Origin: Azospirillum sp. B4
GTDB lineage: Bacteria > Pseudomonadota > Alphaproteobacteria > Azospirillales > Azospirillaceae
NCBI RefSeq assembly: GCF_000333275.1
Contig: NZ_BACU01000545.1
Location: 1-49,825 of the forward strand
DNA: 49,825 bases
Direction: 5' to 3'
The notes beneath the pieces were generated by a model, which was given only the letters and a program-made list of their open reading frames with translations, ran no database searches and was not told where the DNA came from. Positions 26,421 to 36,796 of this stretch are shown here, one piece after another. Both the position numbers and the translations under genes were made by a program. Numbering within the stretch: the stretch's first letter is position 1; every line of letters begins with the position of its first letter.

Positions 26421-27521
26421 ATGAGGATTGCGCAAATCGCCCCTCTTTATGAGTCCGTTCCGCCTACATACTATGGTGGTACTGAAAGGGTTATATCTTA
26501 TTTGACCGAGGCGCTGGTAGAGCTGGGGCACGACGTCACCCTGTTCGCCAGTGCCGAGTCAAAGACCGCCGCCACGCTGGTGCCGATGCGGCCCCATGCC
26601 CTGTGGCTGGACGACGCGCCGTTGAAGTCGCCGGTGGCGGCGCACCTGGCCATGCTGGAGCAGGTGCGCGCCAGGGCGGATGAGTTCGACGTGCTGCACT
26701 TCCACCTCAGCCACTTCATGCACTTCCCCTTTTTCAAGGAATGCGCGCACCGCACGGTGACCACGCCGCACGGCCGGCTGGACTATGTCGACTTGGCGCC
26801 GTCCTACGGGCTGTGGCCGCGCTATCCCATGATCTCCATCTCCGACCGCCAGCGGCGTCCCCTGGCCGACGCCAACTGGCTCGCCACCGTCTATCATGGC
26901 CTGCCGCCGGACCTGTACCGTCCGCCGCAGGGCCGGCCGGGCGGCACCGGCGACTACCTGGCCTTCCTGGGCCGCTTTTCCCGTGACAAGCGGCCGGACC
27001 GCGCCATCGAGATCGCGGAGAAGTCCGGCCTGGCGCTCAAGATGGCGGCCAAGGTGGGGGACGACGACGGCGATTATTTCCGCGACCAGGTGGAACCTCG
27101 CATCGACGGCCGCGCCATTCAGCACGTGGGTGAGATCGATGACGCGCACAAGCCGGACTTCCTGGGCGACGCTGCCGCCCTGCTGATGCCCATCGACTGG
27201 CCGGAGCCTTTCGGCCTGGTGGTGATCGAGGCCTTCGCCTGCGGCACCCCCGTCATCGCCTGGGACAACGGCGCCATGCCGGAAATCATCGACCAGGGCG
27301 TCACCGGCTTCGTGGTCGACACCATCGCCGACGCGGTGGACGCGGTGGAAAAGGCCCGGAGCCTGGATCGTGCCCGCATCCGCCGGGTGTTCGAGGAGCG
27401 CTTTTCCGCCGCCGCCATGGCCCGCAACTACGTCGCGGCCTATGAGGCCCTGCTGAAAGGTGGCGCCGGGTCCAGCGCGCCCGGCTTCGATCCGCGCGCC
27501 GCGGCCCGGCCGTCGATCTGA
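26421..27521 (+). CDS. Glycosyltransferase family 4 protein
   Basis: The 366-aa protein is a GT-B fold retaining glycosyltransferase (GT4). The N-terminal domain starts MRIAQIAPLYESVPP with the glycine loop TYYGGTERV; the C-terminal nucleotide-sugar domain contains FLGRFSRDKRPDRAIE and the EPFGLVVIE motif (the E-x7-E pair), followed by GTPVIAWDNGAMPE. No signal peptide is present; it should act at the cytoplasmic side. AAGGGG stands before ATG 26421. The amylo-glucosidase-like gene begins 16 bases after its stop, so the two are co-transcribed. A link to storage or compatible-solute glycans is suggested by the debranching-type partner and the trehalose genes further on, but donor and acceptor cannot be read from the sequence. 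Confidence 0.9.
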   Translation: MRIAQIAPLYESVPPTYYGGTERVISYLTEALVELGHDVTLFASAESKTAATLVPMRPHALWLDDAPLKSPVAAHLAMLEQVRARADEFDVLHFHLSHFMHFPFFKECAHRTVTTPHGRLDYVDLAPSYGLWPRYPMISISDRQRRPLADANWLATVYHGLPPDLYRPPQGRPGGTGDYLAFLGRFSRDKRPDRAIEIAEKSGLALKMAAKVGDDDGDYFRDQVEPRIDGRAIQHVGEIDDAHKPDFLGDAAALLMPIDWPEPFGLVVIEAFACGTPVIAWDNGAMPEIIDQGVTGFVVDTIADAVDAVEKARSLDRARIRRVFEERFSAAAMARNYVAAYEALLKGGAGSSAPGFDPRAAARPSI

Positions 27522-27537
27522 GTCCCGCGAGACGTCC

Positions 27538-29706
27538 ATGGCAGCCCTCGACGAACGACAGTTGGACCCGGCCATCGGCCTGGCCGGACCTGACGGCAGC
27601 GGCCCGCGGGAGACCTTCAAGCTGTTCGCGCTGAAGCACGGCGACTGCTTCGTCGTGGCCGACGCCCACGGCGACATCCTGGGCCAGGGTGACGGCCTGT
27701 TCGTGGACGACACCCGCATCCTGTCCCGCTATCTGCTGCGCATCGGCGACAAGGAACCATCCCTGCTGGGCGCTTCGCTCAGCGAGGACAACATCCTGTT
27801 CACCGCCAACAGCACCAACGTGCCCATGCCCGCCCCCGGCGGCGGCATGACCCTGTGGGGCGTCATCCATATTGAACGCACGCGCATCCTCTGGCAGAAC
27901 CGGCTGTATGAACGGGTGACCCTGTCCAACTTCGGCGGCAGCGACATCGTCGTGCCGCTGACCTTCATCTTCGCCGCCGACTTCCGCGACATGTTCGAGG
28001 TGCGCGGCTCCACCCGCCAGTTGCGCGGCCGCACGCATGAGGCCCAGCTGTCGGGCGATGGCGTGACGCTCAGCTATGAAGGCCTGGACCATGTGACCCG
28101 CCAGTCGACCCTGGCCTTCAGCCAGGCGCCGGACCGCCTGCAGGGCGATCGCGCCGTGTTCAACGTCAACCTGCCCAAGCGCGGCTGCCACGTCTTGTAC
28201 ATCGAGGTCGGGACCGAGCGGACGGACACGCCCAGCCGCGTGCGCTTCCGTGCCGCCGCGGTGCGGGCGCGGCTGGAGATGCGCACCAAGCGCCGTCGCG
28301 GCGCCAGCGTCTACAGTTCCGGCCGGGTGTTCAACGATTGGCTGGCCCGGGCCCAGGCCGACACCGCGCTGCTGACGACGGAGCTCGCGACCGGCCCCTA
28401 CCCCTATGCCGGCATTCCCTGGTTCTCCACCGCCTTCGGGCGCGACGGCATCATCTCCGCCCTGCAGATGATGTGGCTGAACCCCCGCCTGGCGCGGGGC
28501 GTGCTGGCTTTCCTGGCCCAGCACCAGGCAACGGAGACGGCCCCCTTCAGCGACGCGCAGCCCGGCAAGATCCTGCACGAGACGCGGAAGGGCGAAATGG
28601 CGGTGCTGCGCGAGCTGCCCTTCGGCCGCTATTACGGCAGCGTCGACACCACGCCACTCTACATCTACCTGGCGTCCGTCTATGCCGACCGCACCGGCGA
28701 CATGGCCTTCATCGACCAGCTGTGGCCATCGCTCTGCGCCGCCGCCTCCTGGATGGAAGGGGCGGGGGACCAGAATGGCGACGGCTTCGTCGATTACCAG
28801 CGCGCCCAGGAAACCGGCCTGGCCAACCAGGGCTGGAAGGACAGCTTCGACAGCATCCAGCACGCGGACGGCAGCCTGCCGGAAGGTCCCATCGCCCTGG
28901 TGGAGGTGCAGGGTTACGTCTACGCCGCCTGGTGCGGCCTGGCGCGTCTGGCCAAGCGGCGGGGGGAGGATGCGCAGGCGGCCTATTGGCAGCATCGGGC
29001 CGAGGCGTTGCGCCAGGCGGTGGAAACCCATTTCTGGATGGAGGATCTGGGCTTCTACGCCCTGGCGCTGGATGGCCACGGTCGGCCGTGCCGCGTGCGT
29101 GCCTCCAACGTCGGGCATCTGCTGTTCGTGGGCCTGCCGTCACCGGAGCGGGCGCAGCGGGTGGCGGAGCAGCTGTTGGCCGGGTCCTTCCACACCGGCT
29201 GGGGCATCCGCACGCTGGCGGACAACGAGGTCTGCTTCAACCCCATGTCCTACCACAATGGCTCCGTCTGGCCGCACGACACCGCCATCTGCGCCGCCGG
29301 CCTCGCGCGCTACGGCGTGCGCGCCGGCGTGGTCAAGCTGATGAGCGACACGTTCGAGGCGGCGGTGCGCTTCGGCATGCGCCTGCCGGAGCTGTTCTGC
29401 GGTTTCCCCCGCGAACAGGGGGAGACGCCCATCGCCTATCCCGTCGCCTGTGTGCCCCAGGCCTGGGCCGCCGGTTCGGTCTTCATGCTGTTGCAGGCCT
29501 GCCTGGGCATCGAGGTCGATGGCTGGCGGGGCGAAATCCACGTCAACCGGCCCAAGCTGCCCATCGGTATCGACCAGCTGACCGTGCGCCGCGTGACGGT
29601 GGGGGACCACACCGTCGACCTCTCCTTCCAGCGCATGGGCGGGCAAGTCATCGCCTCCATCTCCGACCATGAGGAAGGGCTGGTGCCCCTTATCGTCCGA
29701 TCCTGA
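27538..29706 (+). CDS. Amylo-alpha-1,6-glucosidase / glycogen-debranching-type protein
   Basis: This 722-aa protein has the two-domain build of bacterial glycogen-debranching-like enzymes: an N-terminal beta-sandwich (about 20-240; KHGDCFVVADAHGD, LFVDDTRILSRYLL) and an (alpha/alpha)6 barrel (about 270-715). Barrel motifs include PWFSTAFGRDGIISALQMM, NQGWKDSFDS and NPMSYHNGSVWPHD, which hold the acidic residues expected for an inverting glycosidase. No signal peptide is seen. I chose ATG 27538, 16 bases after the GT4 stop; the frame extends upstream inside the GT4 gene to 27460 but encodes a Pro/Arg-rich leader. Proteins of this type are often annotated as amylo-alpha-1,6-glucosidase, though few have been tested, and hydrolysis of small glycosides is an alternative. 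The GT4 pairing is frequent in bacteria. Confidence 0.88.
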   Translation: MAALDERQLDPAIGLAGPDGSGPRETFKLFALKHGDCFVVADAHGDILGQGDGLFVDDTRILSRYLLRIGDKEPSLLGASLSEDNILFTANSTNVPMPAPGGGMTLWGVIHIERTRILWQNRLYERVTLSNFGGSDIVVPLTFIFAADFRDMFEVRGSTRQLRGRTHEAQLSGDGVTLSYEGLDHVTRQSTLAFSQAPDRLQGDRAVFNVNLPKRGCHVLYIEVGTERTDTPSRVRFRAAAVRARLEMRTKRRRGASVYSSGRVFNDWLARAQADTALLTTELATGPYPYAGIPWFSTAFGRDGIISALQMMWLNPRLARGVLAFLAQHQATETAPFSDAQPGKILHETRKGEMAVLRELPFGRYYGSVDTTPLYIYLASVYADRTGDMAFIDQLWPSLCAAASWMEGAGDQNGDGFVDYQRAQETGLANQGWKDSFDSIQHADGSLPEGPIALVEVQGYVYAAWCGLARLAKRRGEDAQAAYWQHRAEALRQAVETHFWMEDLGFYALALDGHGRPCRVRASNVGHLLFVGLPSPERAQRVAEQLLAGSFHTGWGIRTLADNEVCFNPMSYHNGSVWPHDTAICAAGLARYGVRAGVVKLMSDTFEAAVRFGMRLPELFCGFPREQGETPIAYPVACVPQAWAAGSVFMLLQACLGIEVDGWRGEIHVNRPKLPIGIDQLTVRRVTVGDHTVDLSFQRMGGQVIASISDHEEGLVPLIVRS

Positions 29707-29779
29707 GCGCCGGACCCGGCGCCGGACGGTCTAGGGCGATGGAACCAGGGAACCGGCGGCGGCTCCCGCCTTGGGATGG

Positions 29780-29797
29780 GCGGACTATCCGCTTTTT
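29780..29797 (+). terminator. Possible terminator after the debranching-type gene
   Basis: A short stem GCGGA/TCCGC (29780-29784, 29788-29792) with a three-base loop is followed directly by TTTTT (29793-29797). The stem is only 5 bp, so the call is tentative. Confidence 0.4.
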
Positions 29798-29924
29798 CAG
29801 GCCCGCCTTCACCCCTGGTGCCTTTTTTGGAACACAATCTCGATTGTAGAATTATTGTAAGAATAATAAGGCGCCGATCAGTGGAAATGACCAATTCGGC
29901 TATATCTGTTCGATCTGCGTGGAA

Positions 29925-29961
29925 TATGACCTGATTACCGCAATCATAAAACCAGGTCATA
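29925..29961. promoter_or_regulatory. Inverted repeat upstream of the trehalose synthase gene
   Basis: TATGACCTG (29925-29933) and CAGGTCATA (29953-29961) form a perfect 9-bp inverted repeat with a 19-base AT-rich spacer, ending 33 bases before the ATG. It could be an operator with two half-sites or a leader hairpin. No regulator can be named. The surrounding 288-base gap (29707-29994) is otherwise AT-rich and without a gene. Confidence 0.4.
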
Positions 29962-29994
29962 GTTGTCTTAACCGATAGGTATGGGTGTATCACC

Positions 29995-31885
<1,891 letters not shown>

Positions 31886-31905
<20 letters not shown>

Positions 31906-32725
31906 AACCATGCCCAACGTGGGACCGTACGCCGGGCCGAACGCGGGGCTGGCGCCCACCGCTGGCGACCGCTGGGCCCTGTTCCTGGACATCGACGGCA
32001 CGCTGCTGGAACACCATAAGGACCCCACCGGGGTGGTGGTGGATGATGAGCTGCGTGACCTGCTGAAGCTCTTGGACGAACGTCTGGGGGGGGCCCTTGC
32101 GGTGATCAGCGGCCGGTCGCTGGCGTCCATCGACACGCTGTTCCAGCCCATGGTGCTGCGCGCCGGCGGACTGTTCGGCATCGAAATGCGGCTGTCACCC
32201 GACCAGCCCGCGGTGGCGGCGGAGGAGCCGCCGGCCCTGGCCGCCCTGGCGGAACGGGCGCAGGCGGAATTCGCCACCGCGTCCAATATCGTCATCGAGC
32301 GCAAGGGCCCGGTGCTGGCGTTGCACACCGGCCCCCATCCCGACAGCCTGGACCACATCACCCGCATGGCCAAGGCGGCGCTGCCCAGCCTGCCGCAGGG
32401 CTATCGCGTGGTGGAGGGCAACGTCGGGGTCGAACTCATGCCGGCCCAGGCGCTGAAGGGCGACGCCGTCCACCGCTTCATGACGGTGGAGCCGTTCAAG
32501 GGCCGCCGCCCCATCTTCATCGGCGATGACGTGCCGGACGAGCACGCGTTCGAAAGCGTGCATGGCCTGGGCGGCATCTCGGTGAAGGTGGGCAAGGCGG
32601 AACAGGCGACGGCCGCCCTGCACGCCCTGGCCGACGTGGCCGCCGTGCGCGCCTGGCTGGGCGACCCCCAGTTCCCCCTGCTGGACAAGCTGGTGCGGCG
32701 GGAGGTGACCGAGGCCGCCGGCTGA
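31886..32725 (+). CDS. otsB: Trehalose-6-phosphate phosphatase
   Basis: The protein is a HAD-superfamily phosphatase of the trehalose-phosphatase type, removing phosphate from trehalose-6-phosphate. HAD motifs are plain: LFLDIDGTLLEHH (DxDxT, with the nucleophile aspartate), AVISGRSLASI (motif II), a lysine in QALKGDAVH (motif III) and IFIGDDVPDEHAFE (motif IV). I set the start at TTG 31886, which has AAAGGAAAG a few bases upstream and overlaps the synthase gene by 20 bases (279 aa). The alternative ATG at 31910, five bases after the synthase stop, has no visible ribosome site (271 aa). The tight coupling to the GT20 gene points to one trehalose pathway unit, made for osmotic, drying or heat stress. 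Confidence 0.9.
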
Positions 32726-32874
32726 CCCTCACCTTTTGCGTGCAGGACGGCGGCCGCGTCATCCAAAGCGCGACTTGACGGGCCTTGCGCGGCGCGCCAC
32801 CGTTCACTGCTCGCCAAGGTTTAGTGGCCTCCGGGCCCTGCCTGGGCGGCGTCCTGGCGGTGGAGGGCGGGCGC

Positions 32875-35013
32875 ATGACCATTTCCGACTGGTTGCTGGA
32901 TCCATCCGGCCTGACGCCCCATGGGTTCTGCCTCAGTTGGCTGCCCGGTCTCATCTGGCTGCATGCCGGTTCGGACGCCGTCATCGGCCTGTCCTATTTT
33001 TCGATCCCCCTGACGCTGGCCTGGTTCGTGCGCCGGCGCAATGATCTGGCCTACCGCTGGGTGGGGCACCTGTTCGTGGCCTTCATCCTGGCCTGCGGTC
33101 TGACCCACGTGCTGTCCATCATGACGCTGTGGGTCCCCGCCTACGGGGCGGAAGGGGTGGTGAAGGCGGTGACGGCACTGCTGTCGGTGGCCACCGCCGC
33201 GATGCTGTGGCCCGTGGTGCCGCGCGTCCTGGCCCTGCCCACGCCAGGGCAGCTGAGCCGCCTGAATGTGGAGCTGACCCGCACGATCCAGGAACAGGAA
33301 CGCACCGCCGCTTTGCTGCGGGAAAGCGAGGCCAGGGTACTGGCCGCCAACTCCGAACTGGAGCGCAGGGTGGCGGCGCGCACGGCGGAACTCAGCGCCG
33401 CCAACGCCCAGCTGACGGAGGTGCTGGCCGAACGGGCGGCGGCGCTGGAGGCCCTGGCCAACAGCGAAGCGGAGTACCGTGCCAGCTTCGAGGCGGCGGC
33501 CGTGGGCAAGGTGCAGGTGAATCCGGAGACAGGGCGCCTGCTGCGGGTGAACAACGCGTTCGCCCGGATGCTGGGATACGCGCCAGCGGACCTGGCCGGC
33601 CAGGTCGACTGGCGGGCCTTGCTGTGGGCGGAGGACCGCGCGGCGGAGGGGGTGGAGTTCGCGCGCCTGATGTCGGGCGAGGCCAACGACTACGTGCGGG
33701 AGCTGCGCTTCCGCCGCCGGGATGGCTCCCCCGTCTGGGGGCGGGTGTCCGCCACCCTGGTGCGCAAGGCCAGCGCCCGGCTGCCGCCCCTGCTGCTGGC
33801 GGTGGTGGAGGATATCGACACCATGCACAAGACCGCCCTAGCCCTGAAGGAGAGCGAGACGCGCCTGCGCCTGGCGGCGGAGGGCGCCAAACTGGGCGTC
33901 TGGGAAATGGACCTGGCGCGGGGTCTGTGCTGGGTGGACCGGCGCACGGCGGCGATGACGGGCGGTACGCTGCCGGCGGAAACCTGGTTTTCCCTGGACG
34001 GTCCGGAATACGCCGCCTGGGCCGATTGGATCCATCCTGATGACCGGGAGGAGCGGGCCGGCGGCCTGCGCCTGCTTCAGATGGGGGCGGCTGAACTGGT
34101 GCAGATGCAGTACCGCGTGCGCCGCGCCGATGGCGGCCTGGACTCGCCCGGGGACGCGCCCGGGGATGCAGGCGAGCATCGCGCCCCCTGGATCTGGCTG
34201 TCCCACCGCAGCGCCATCGTGGCGCGCGACCCCGTCACCTGGACGCCGACCCGCGCCACCGGCGTGTTGATCGACGTGACCGAACGGGCGGAGGCGGAGG
34301 CGGCGCTGCGCGTGGCCAAGGCCGACCTGGAGCAAGTGGTGGTTGAACGCACCGCGGCGTTGAAACAGCGCGACCTGCTGCTGCGGGAGGTCTATCACCG
34401 GGTGAAGAACAACCTGCAGGTCATCGATGGCCTGGTCATGATGCAGTCCCTGCAACTGTCGGATCCTGAGGCCCGCCAGGCGTTGATGGGGCTGCGCAGC
34501 CGTGTCTATGCCCTGGGCCTGGTGCATCAGCAATTGATGACATCGCCCGACCTGGAAACCTTCGACATCGCCCCCTTCCTGGAGGAACTGGCCAGCAACA
34601 TCCTGCAGTCCGGGGCGGAGGTGGGGATCACCCTGGACCTCGACCTCTGTCCCCTGATCGTCAACCTGGATTTCGCCATTCCCTTGGGCTTGCTGGTCAC
34701 CGAACTGATCACCAATTCGTTGAAACACGCCTTTCCCAACGGCACCGGCACCATTACCCTGTCGATGCGGCGGCGGGACGAAGGCGGCGTCCTGCTGGTG
34801 GTCGCGGACGACGGCGACGGCGGGGCGCACCTGATGGAAAGCGGGGCGGCGAAGAATGGCGCGGCGGAGGGAAGGACGGGCGGCTACAGGCGCGGCCTGG
34901 GCGGCGCCATCGTGAAGGGCCTGGTGGCACAGTTGGACGGAACAATCGCGATGCGGTTTGACACGGGAACGCGGGCGGACATCATCCTGCCGACGCCGGT
35001 GGCGGCGCCATGA
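32875..35013 (+). CDS. Ethylene-receptor-like sensor histidine kinase (HisKA_2)
   Basis: This 712-aa kinase has an N-terminal three-helix membrane domain closely like that of plant ETR1 and cyanobacterial ethylene receptors. All seven residues of the ETR1 copper/ethylene site are matched with identical spacing: D34, Y41, I44 and P45 in SDAVIGLSYFSIP, and I71, C74 and H78 in FILACGLTHV (ETR1 D25, Y32, I35, P36, I62, C65, H69). A coiled coil (about 125-198) and two PAS domains (about 195-320 and 330-470) follow. The kinase core is HisKA_2 type: REVYHRVKNNLQ with phospho-acceptor H508, then LVTELITNSLKHAF (N box) and VADDGDGG (G box). ATG 32875 is chosen for its GGAGGG site and its match to the receptor start; the frame runs on to 32785. 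Its stop overlaps the response regulator start by four bases. Ethylene or copper sensing is inference; other signals are possible. Confidence 0.88.
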   Translation: MTISDWLLDPSGLTPHGFCLSWLPGLIWLHAGSDAVIGLSYFSIPLTLAWFVRRRNDLAYRWVGHLFVAFILACGLTHVLSIMTLWVPAYGAEGVVKAVTALLSVATAAMLWPVVPRVLALPTPGQLSRLNVELTRTIQEQERTAALLRESEARVLAANSELERRVAARTAELSAANAQLTEVLAERAAALEALANSEAEYRASFEAAAVGKVQVNPETGRLLRVNNAFARMLGYAPADLAGQVDWRALLWAEDRAAEGVEFARLMSGEANDYVRELRFRRRDGSPVWGRVSATLVRKASARLPPLLLAVVEDIDTMHKTALALKESETRLRLAAEGAKLGVWEMDLARGLCWVDRRTAAMTGGTLPAETWFSLDGPEYAAWADWIHPDDREERAGGLRLLQMGAAELVQMQYRVRRADGGLDSPGDAPGDAGEHRAPWIWLSHRSAIVARDPVTWTPTRATGVLIDVTERAEAEAALRVAKADLEQVVVERTAALKQRDLLLREVYHRVKNNLQVIDGLVMMQSLQLSDPEARQALMGLRSRVYALGLVHQQLMTSPDLETFDIAPFLEELASNILQSGAEVGITLDLDLCPLIVNLDFAIPLGLLVTELITNSLKHAFPNGTGTITLSMRRRDEGGVLLVVADDGDGGAHLMESGAAKNGAAEGRTGGYRRGLGGAIVKGLVAQLDGTIAMRFDTGTRADIILPTPVAAP

Positions 35014-35405
35014 GCACGTTGGAAGACTGCGTCCTGGTGGTGGACGACGAATTCCTGATCGCGGAGACGCTGAGCATCCAGATCCGGGACATGGGGTTGA
35101 CGGTGTGCGGCACCGCCGCCACCGCCGCCGACGCCATCGCCATGGCCAAGGCCCAGCGCCCCCGGCTGGTGTTGATGGACATGCGCCTGAAGGGTGCTGG
35201 CGACGGGGTGGACGCGGCCCTGGCCATCCATGAATCCGTGGGCTCCAAGGTTATCTTCATCACCGCGTCGCGGGAACCGGCGACGCTGGAGCGCATCAAC
35301 ATGGATCACCCGGCGGCCATTCTTTACAAGCCGGTTTTCGGCCGGCAGCTGCAAACCGTGGTGCGCGACGTCTGGGCCGCGGCGGCTCAGGACGCCGCCG
35401 GCTGA
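35010..35405 (+). CDS. Single-domain response regulator
   Basis: The 131-aa protein is a lone receiver domain. The acidic pocket is D12-D13 in VLVVDDEF, the phosphorylated residue is D57 in VLMDMRL, a threonine stands in IFITAS, and the lysine is K107 in LYKPV. No output domain follows. It overlaps the ethylene-receptor-like kinase gene by ATGA, so it is the kinase's partner. HisKA_2 kinases in alphaproteobacteria often work with such stand-alone receivers in phosphorelays or in controlling motility and the general stress response. Its stop codon lies inside the tail of the convergent MFS gene (19-base overlap). Confidence 0.92.
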   Translation: MSTLEDCVLVVDDEFLIAETLSIQIRDMGLTVCGTAATAADAIAMAKAQRPRLVLMDMRLKGAGDGVDAALAIHESVGSKVIFITASREPATLERINMDHPAAILYKPVFGRQLQTVVRDVWAAAAQDAAG

Positions 35406-36583
35406 TCCCCCACGCGGCCCACCGGTCCGGCCGACAGCGGCACCAGCGCCATGAGCGCCGTCAGCAGGGCGAAGGCGGTGGGCAGGCCCATGCCGCGCGC
35501 GATGAAGCCGATCAGCGCCGGGCCGCCCAGCATGCCGGCGTACCCGATGGCCGTCATGCCCGCCACGGCCAGGGCCGGGGGCATGACCCGTTGGCGTCCG
35601 GCGGCGCTGAACAGCACCGGCACCAGATTGGCCGCGCCGGCGCCGATCAGCGGAAAGCCCGCGAAGGCCAACCACACCCCGGAGGGCGTCTGGGGCGCCA
35701 GCAGCAGCACGGCCAAGCCGGCGATGGCCGTCAGGCCGCCCCACAGCATCACCCGCCGCCCGCCCAGCGCCGCCACCACACGGTCGCCCGTCAGGCGGCC
35801 CGCCATCATGGCCAGGGAAAACAGGGTGTAGCCCAGGCCGGCCTGGGTTGGCGACACGCCGCGGTGGTCGGTCATCAACAGGGCGCCCCAGTCCAGCAGG
35901 GCGCCCTCGGCCAGGAAGGTGACCAGGGCCAGGACGCCCAACAGCGCCACGATGCCGCGCGGCCGCACGAACAGGGGCGCGCGTTTCCCCTCCGCCCCTG
36001 CCGTCACCGGGCGGGCGCGCAGGAGGCGGGGGGCCGCCAGCGCCAGCATCACCAGCACCAGGGCGGCACCGAGACAGGCGGCGGCCCAGGGCGCCAGGCC
36101 GGCGGCCAGCAGCAGGGTCATGCCGCCGGACCCGGCGAAGCCGCCCACGCTGAACAGCCCGTGGAAGCCGGACATCAGCGGCCGGTCGGCATCGCGCTCC
36201 ACCTCCACCGCGTGCACGTTCATGGCGACGTCCAGGGTGCCCAGCGACGCCCCGAACAGCAGCAGGGCGGCCGCCGCGCCGGCCAGGCTGTCGACCGTGG
36301 CCAGCGCCGGCAGGGCCAGCGCCATGCCCAGGCCGCCGCCCAGGATGACGGGCCGCGTGCCGTAGCGCGCGCTCAAGGGGGCGGTCGCCGGCATGGCCAC
36401 CACCGACCCGATGCCCAGACACAGCAGCAGCAGGCCCAGGGTGGCGTCGTCCACGCCCAGGCGGGCGCGGGCGTAGGGCACCAGCGGCGCCCAGCAGGAC
36501 AGGCTGAAGCCGGCGGCCAGGAAGGCCAGCCGGGTGGCCAGCCGCGTGGCCGGGCGGTTGGCGGAGACCGGGTGGCCCATCAT
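35387..36583 (-). CDS. MFS transporter
   Basis: This 398-aa membrane protein has about 12 hydrophobic helices and the major-facilitator layout of two six-helix halves. A motif A-like loop (SARYGTRP) lies between helices 2 and 3, and PLMSGFHGLFSVGGFAGSGG resembles the YbjJ/fucose-permease-like branch. The start is placed at ATG 36583 (two adjacent ATGs, 36583 and 36580). The frame is open up to 36655, but the added residues are hydrophilic and unlikely. The gene converges on the response regulator gene, overlapping it by 19 bases, and is divergent from the monooxygenase gene with a 213-base AT-rich gap between the two starts. The substrate is unknown; a small organic solute or drug is usual for the group. 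Confidence 0.85.
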   Translation of the reverse strand: MMGHPVSANRPATRLATRLAFLAAGFSLSCWAPLVPYARARLGVDDATLGLLLLCLGIGSVVAMPATAPLSARYGTRPVILGGGLGMALALPALATVDSLAGAAAALLLFGASLGTLDVAMNVHAVEVERDADRPLMSGFHGLFSVGGFAGSGGMTLLLAAGLAPWAAACLGAALVLVMLALAAPRLLRARPVTAGAEGKRAPLFVRPRGIVALLGVLALVTFLAEGALLDWGALLMTDHRGVSPTQAGLGYTLFSLAMMAGRLTGDRVVAALGGRRVMLWGGLTAIAGLAVLLLAPQTPSGVWLAFAGFPLIGAGAANLVPVLFSAAGRQRVMPPALAVAGMTAIGYAGMLGGPALIGFIARGMGLPTAFALLTALMALVPLSAGPVGRVGDQPAAS

Positions 36584-36796
36584 GGCGTCGTGGGCGCTTT
36601 CCACCGGCTTAAATCCAGGCCCTTGAAACGCATCACTTTTCCGCCCCGATAGCAACGGTTGCGCCGGCGATCCATTTGCCGGACAGGTGCCAAGATATCT
36701 TCCAAATCAATTTTAACAATAGCTGAGGCGCCCCTAGGATCGGCCGTGACGTACCCGTTGAGAGTGCGCATCAGGGAAGAAACGGAGAAGCAGGCG

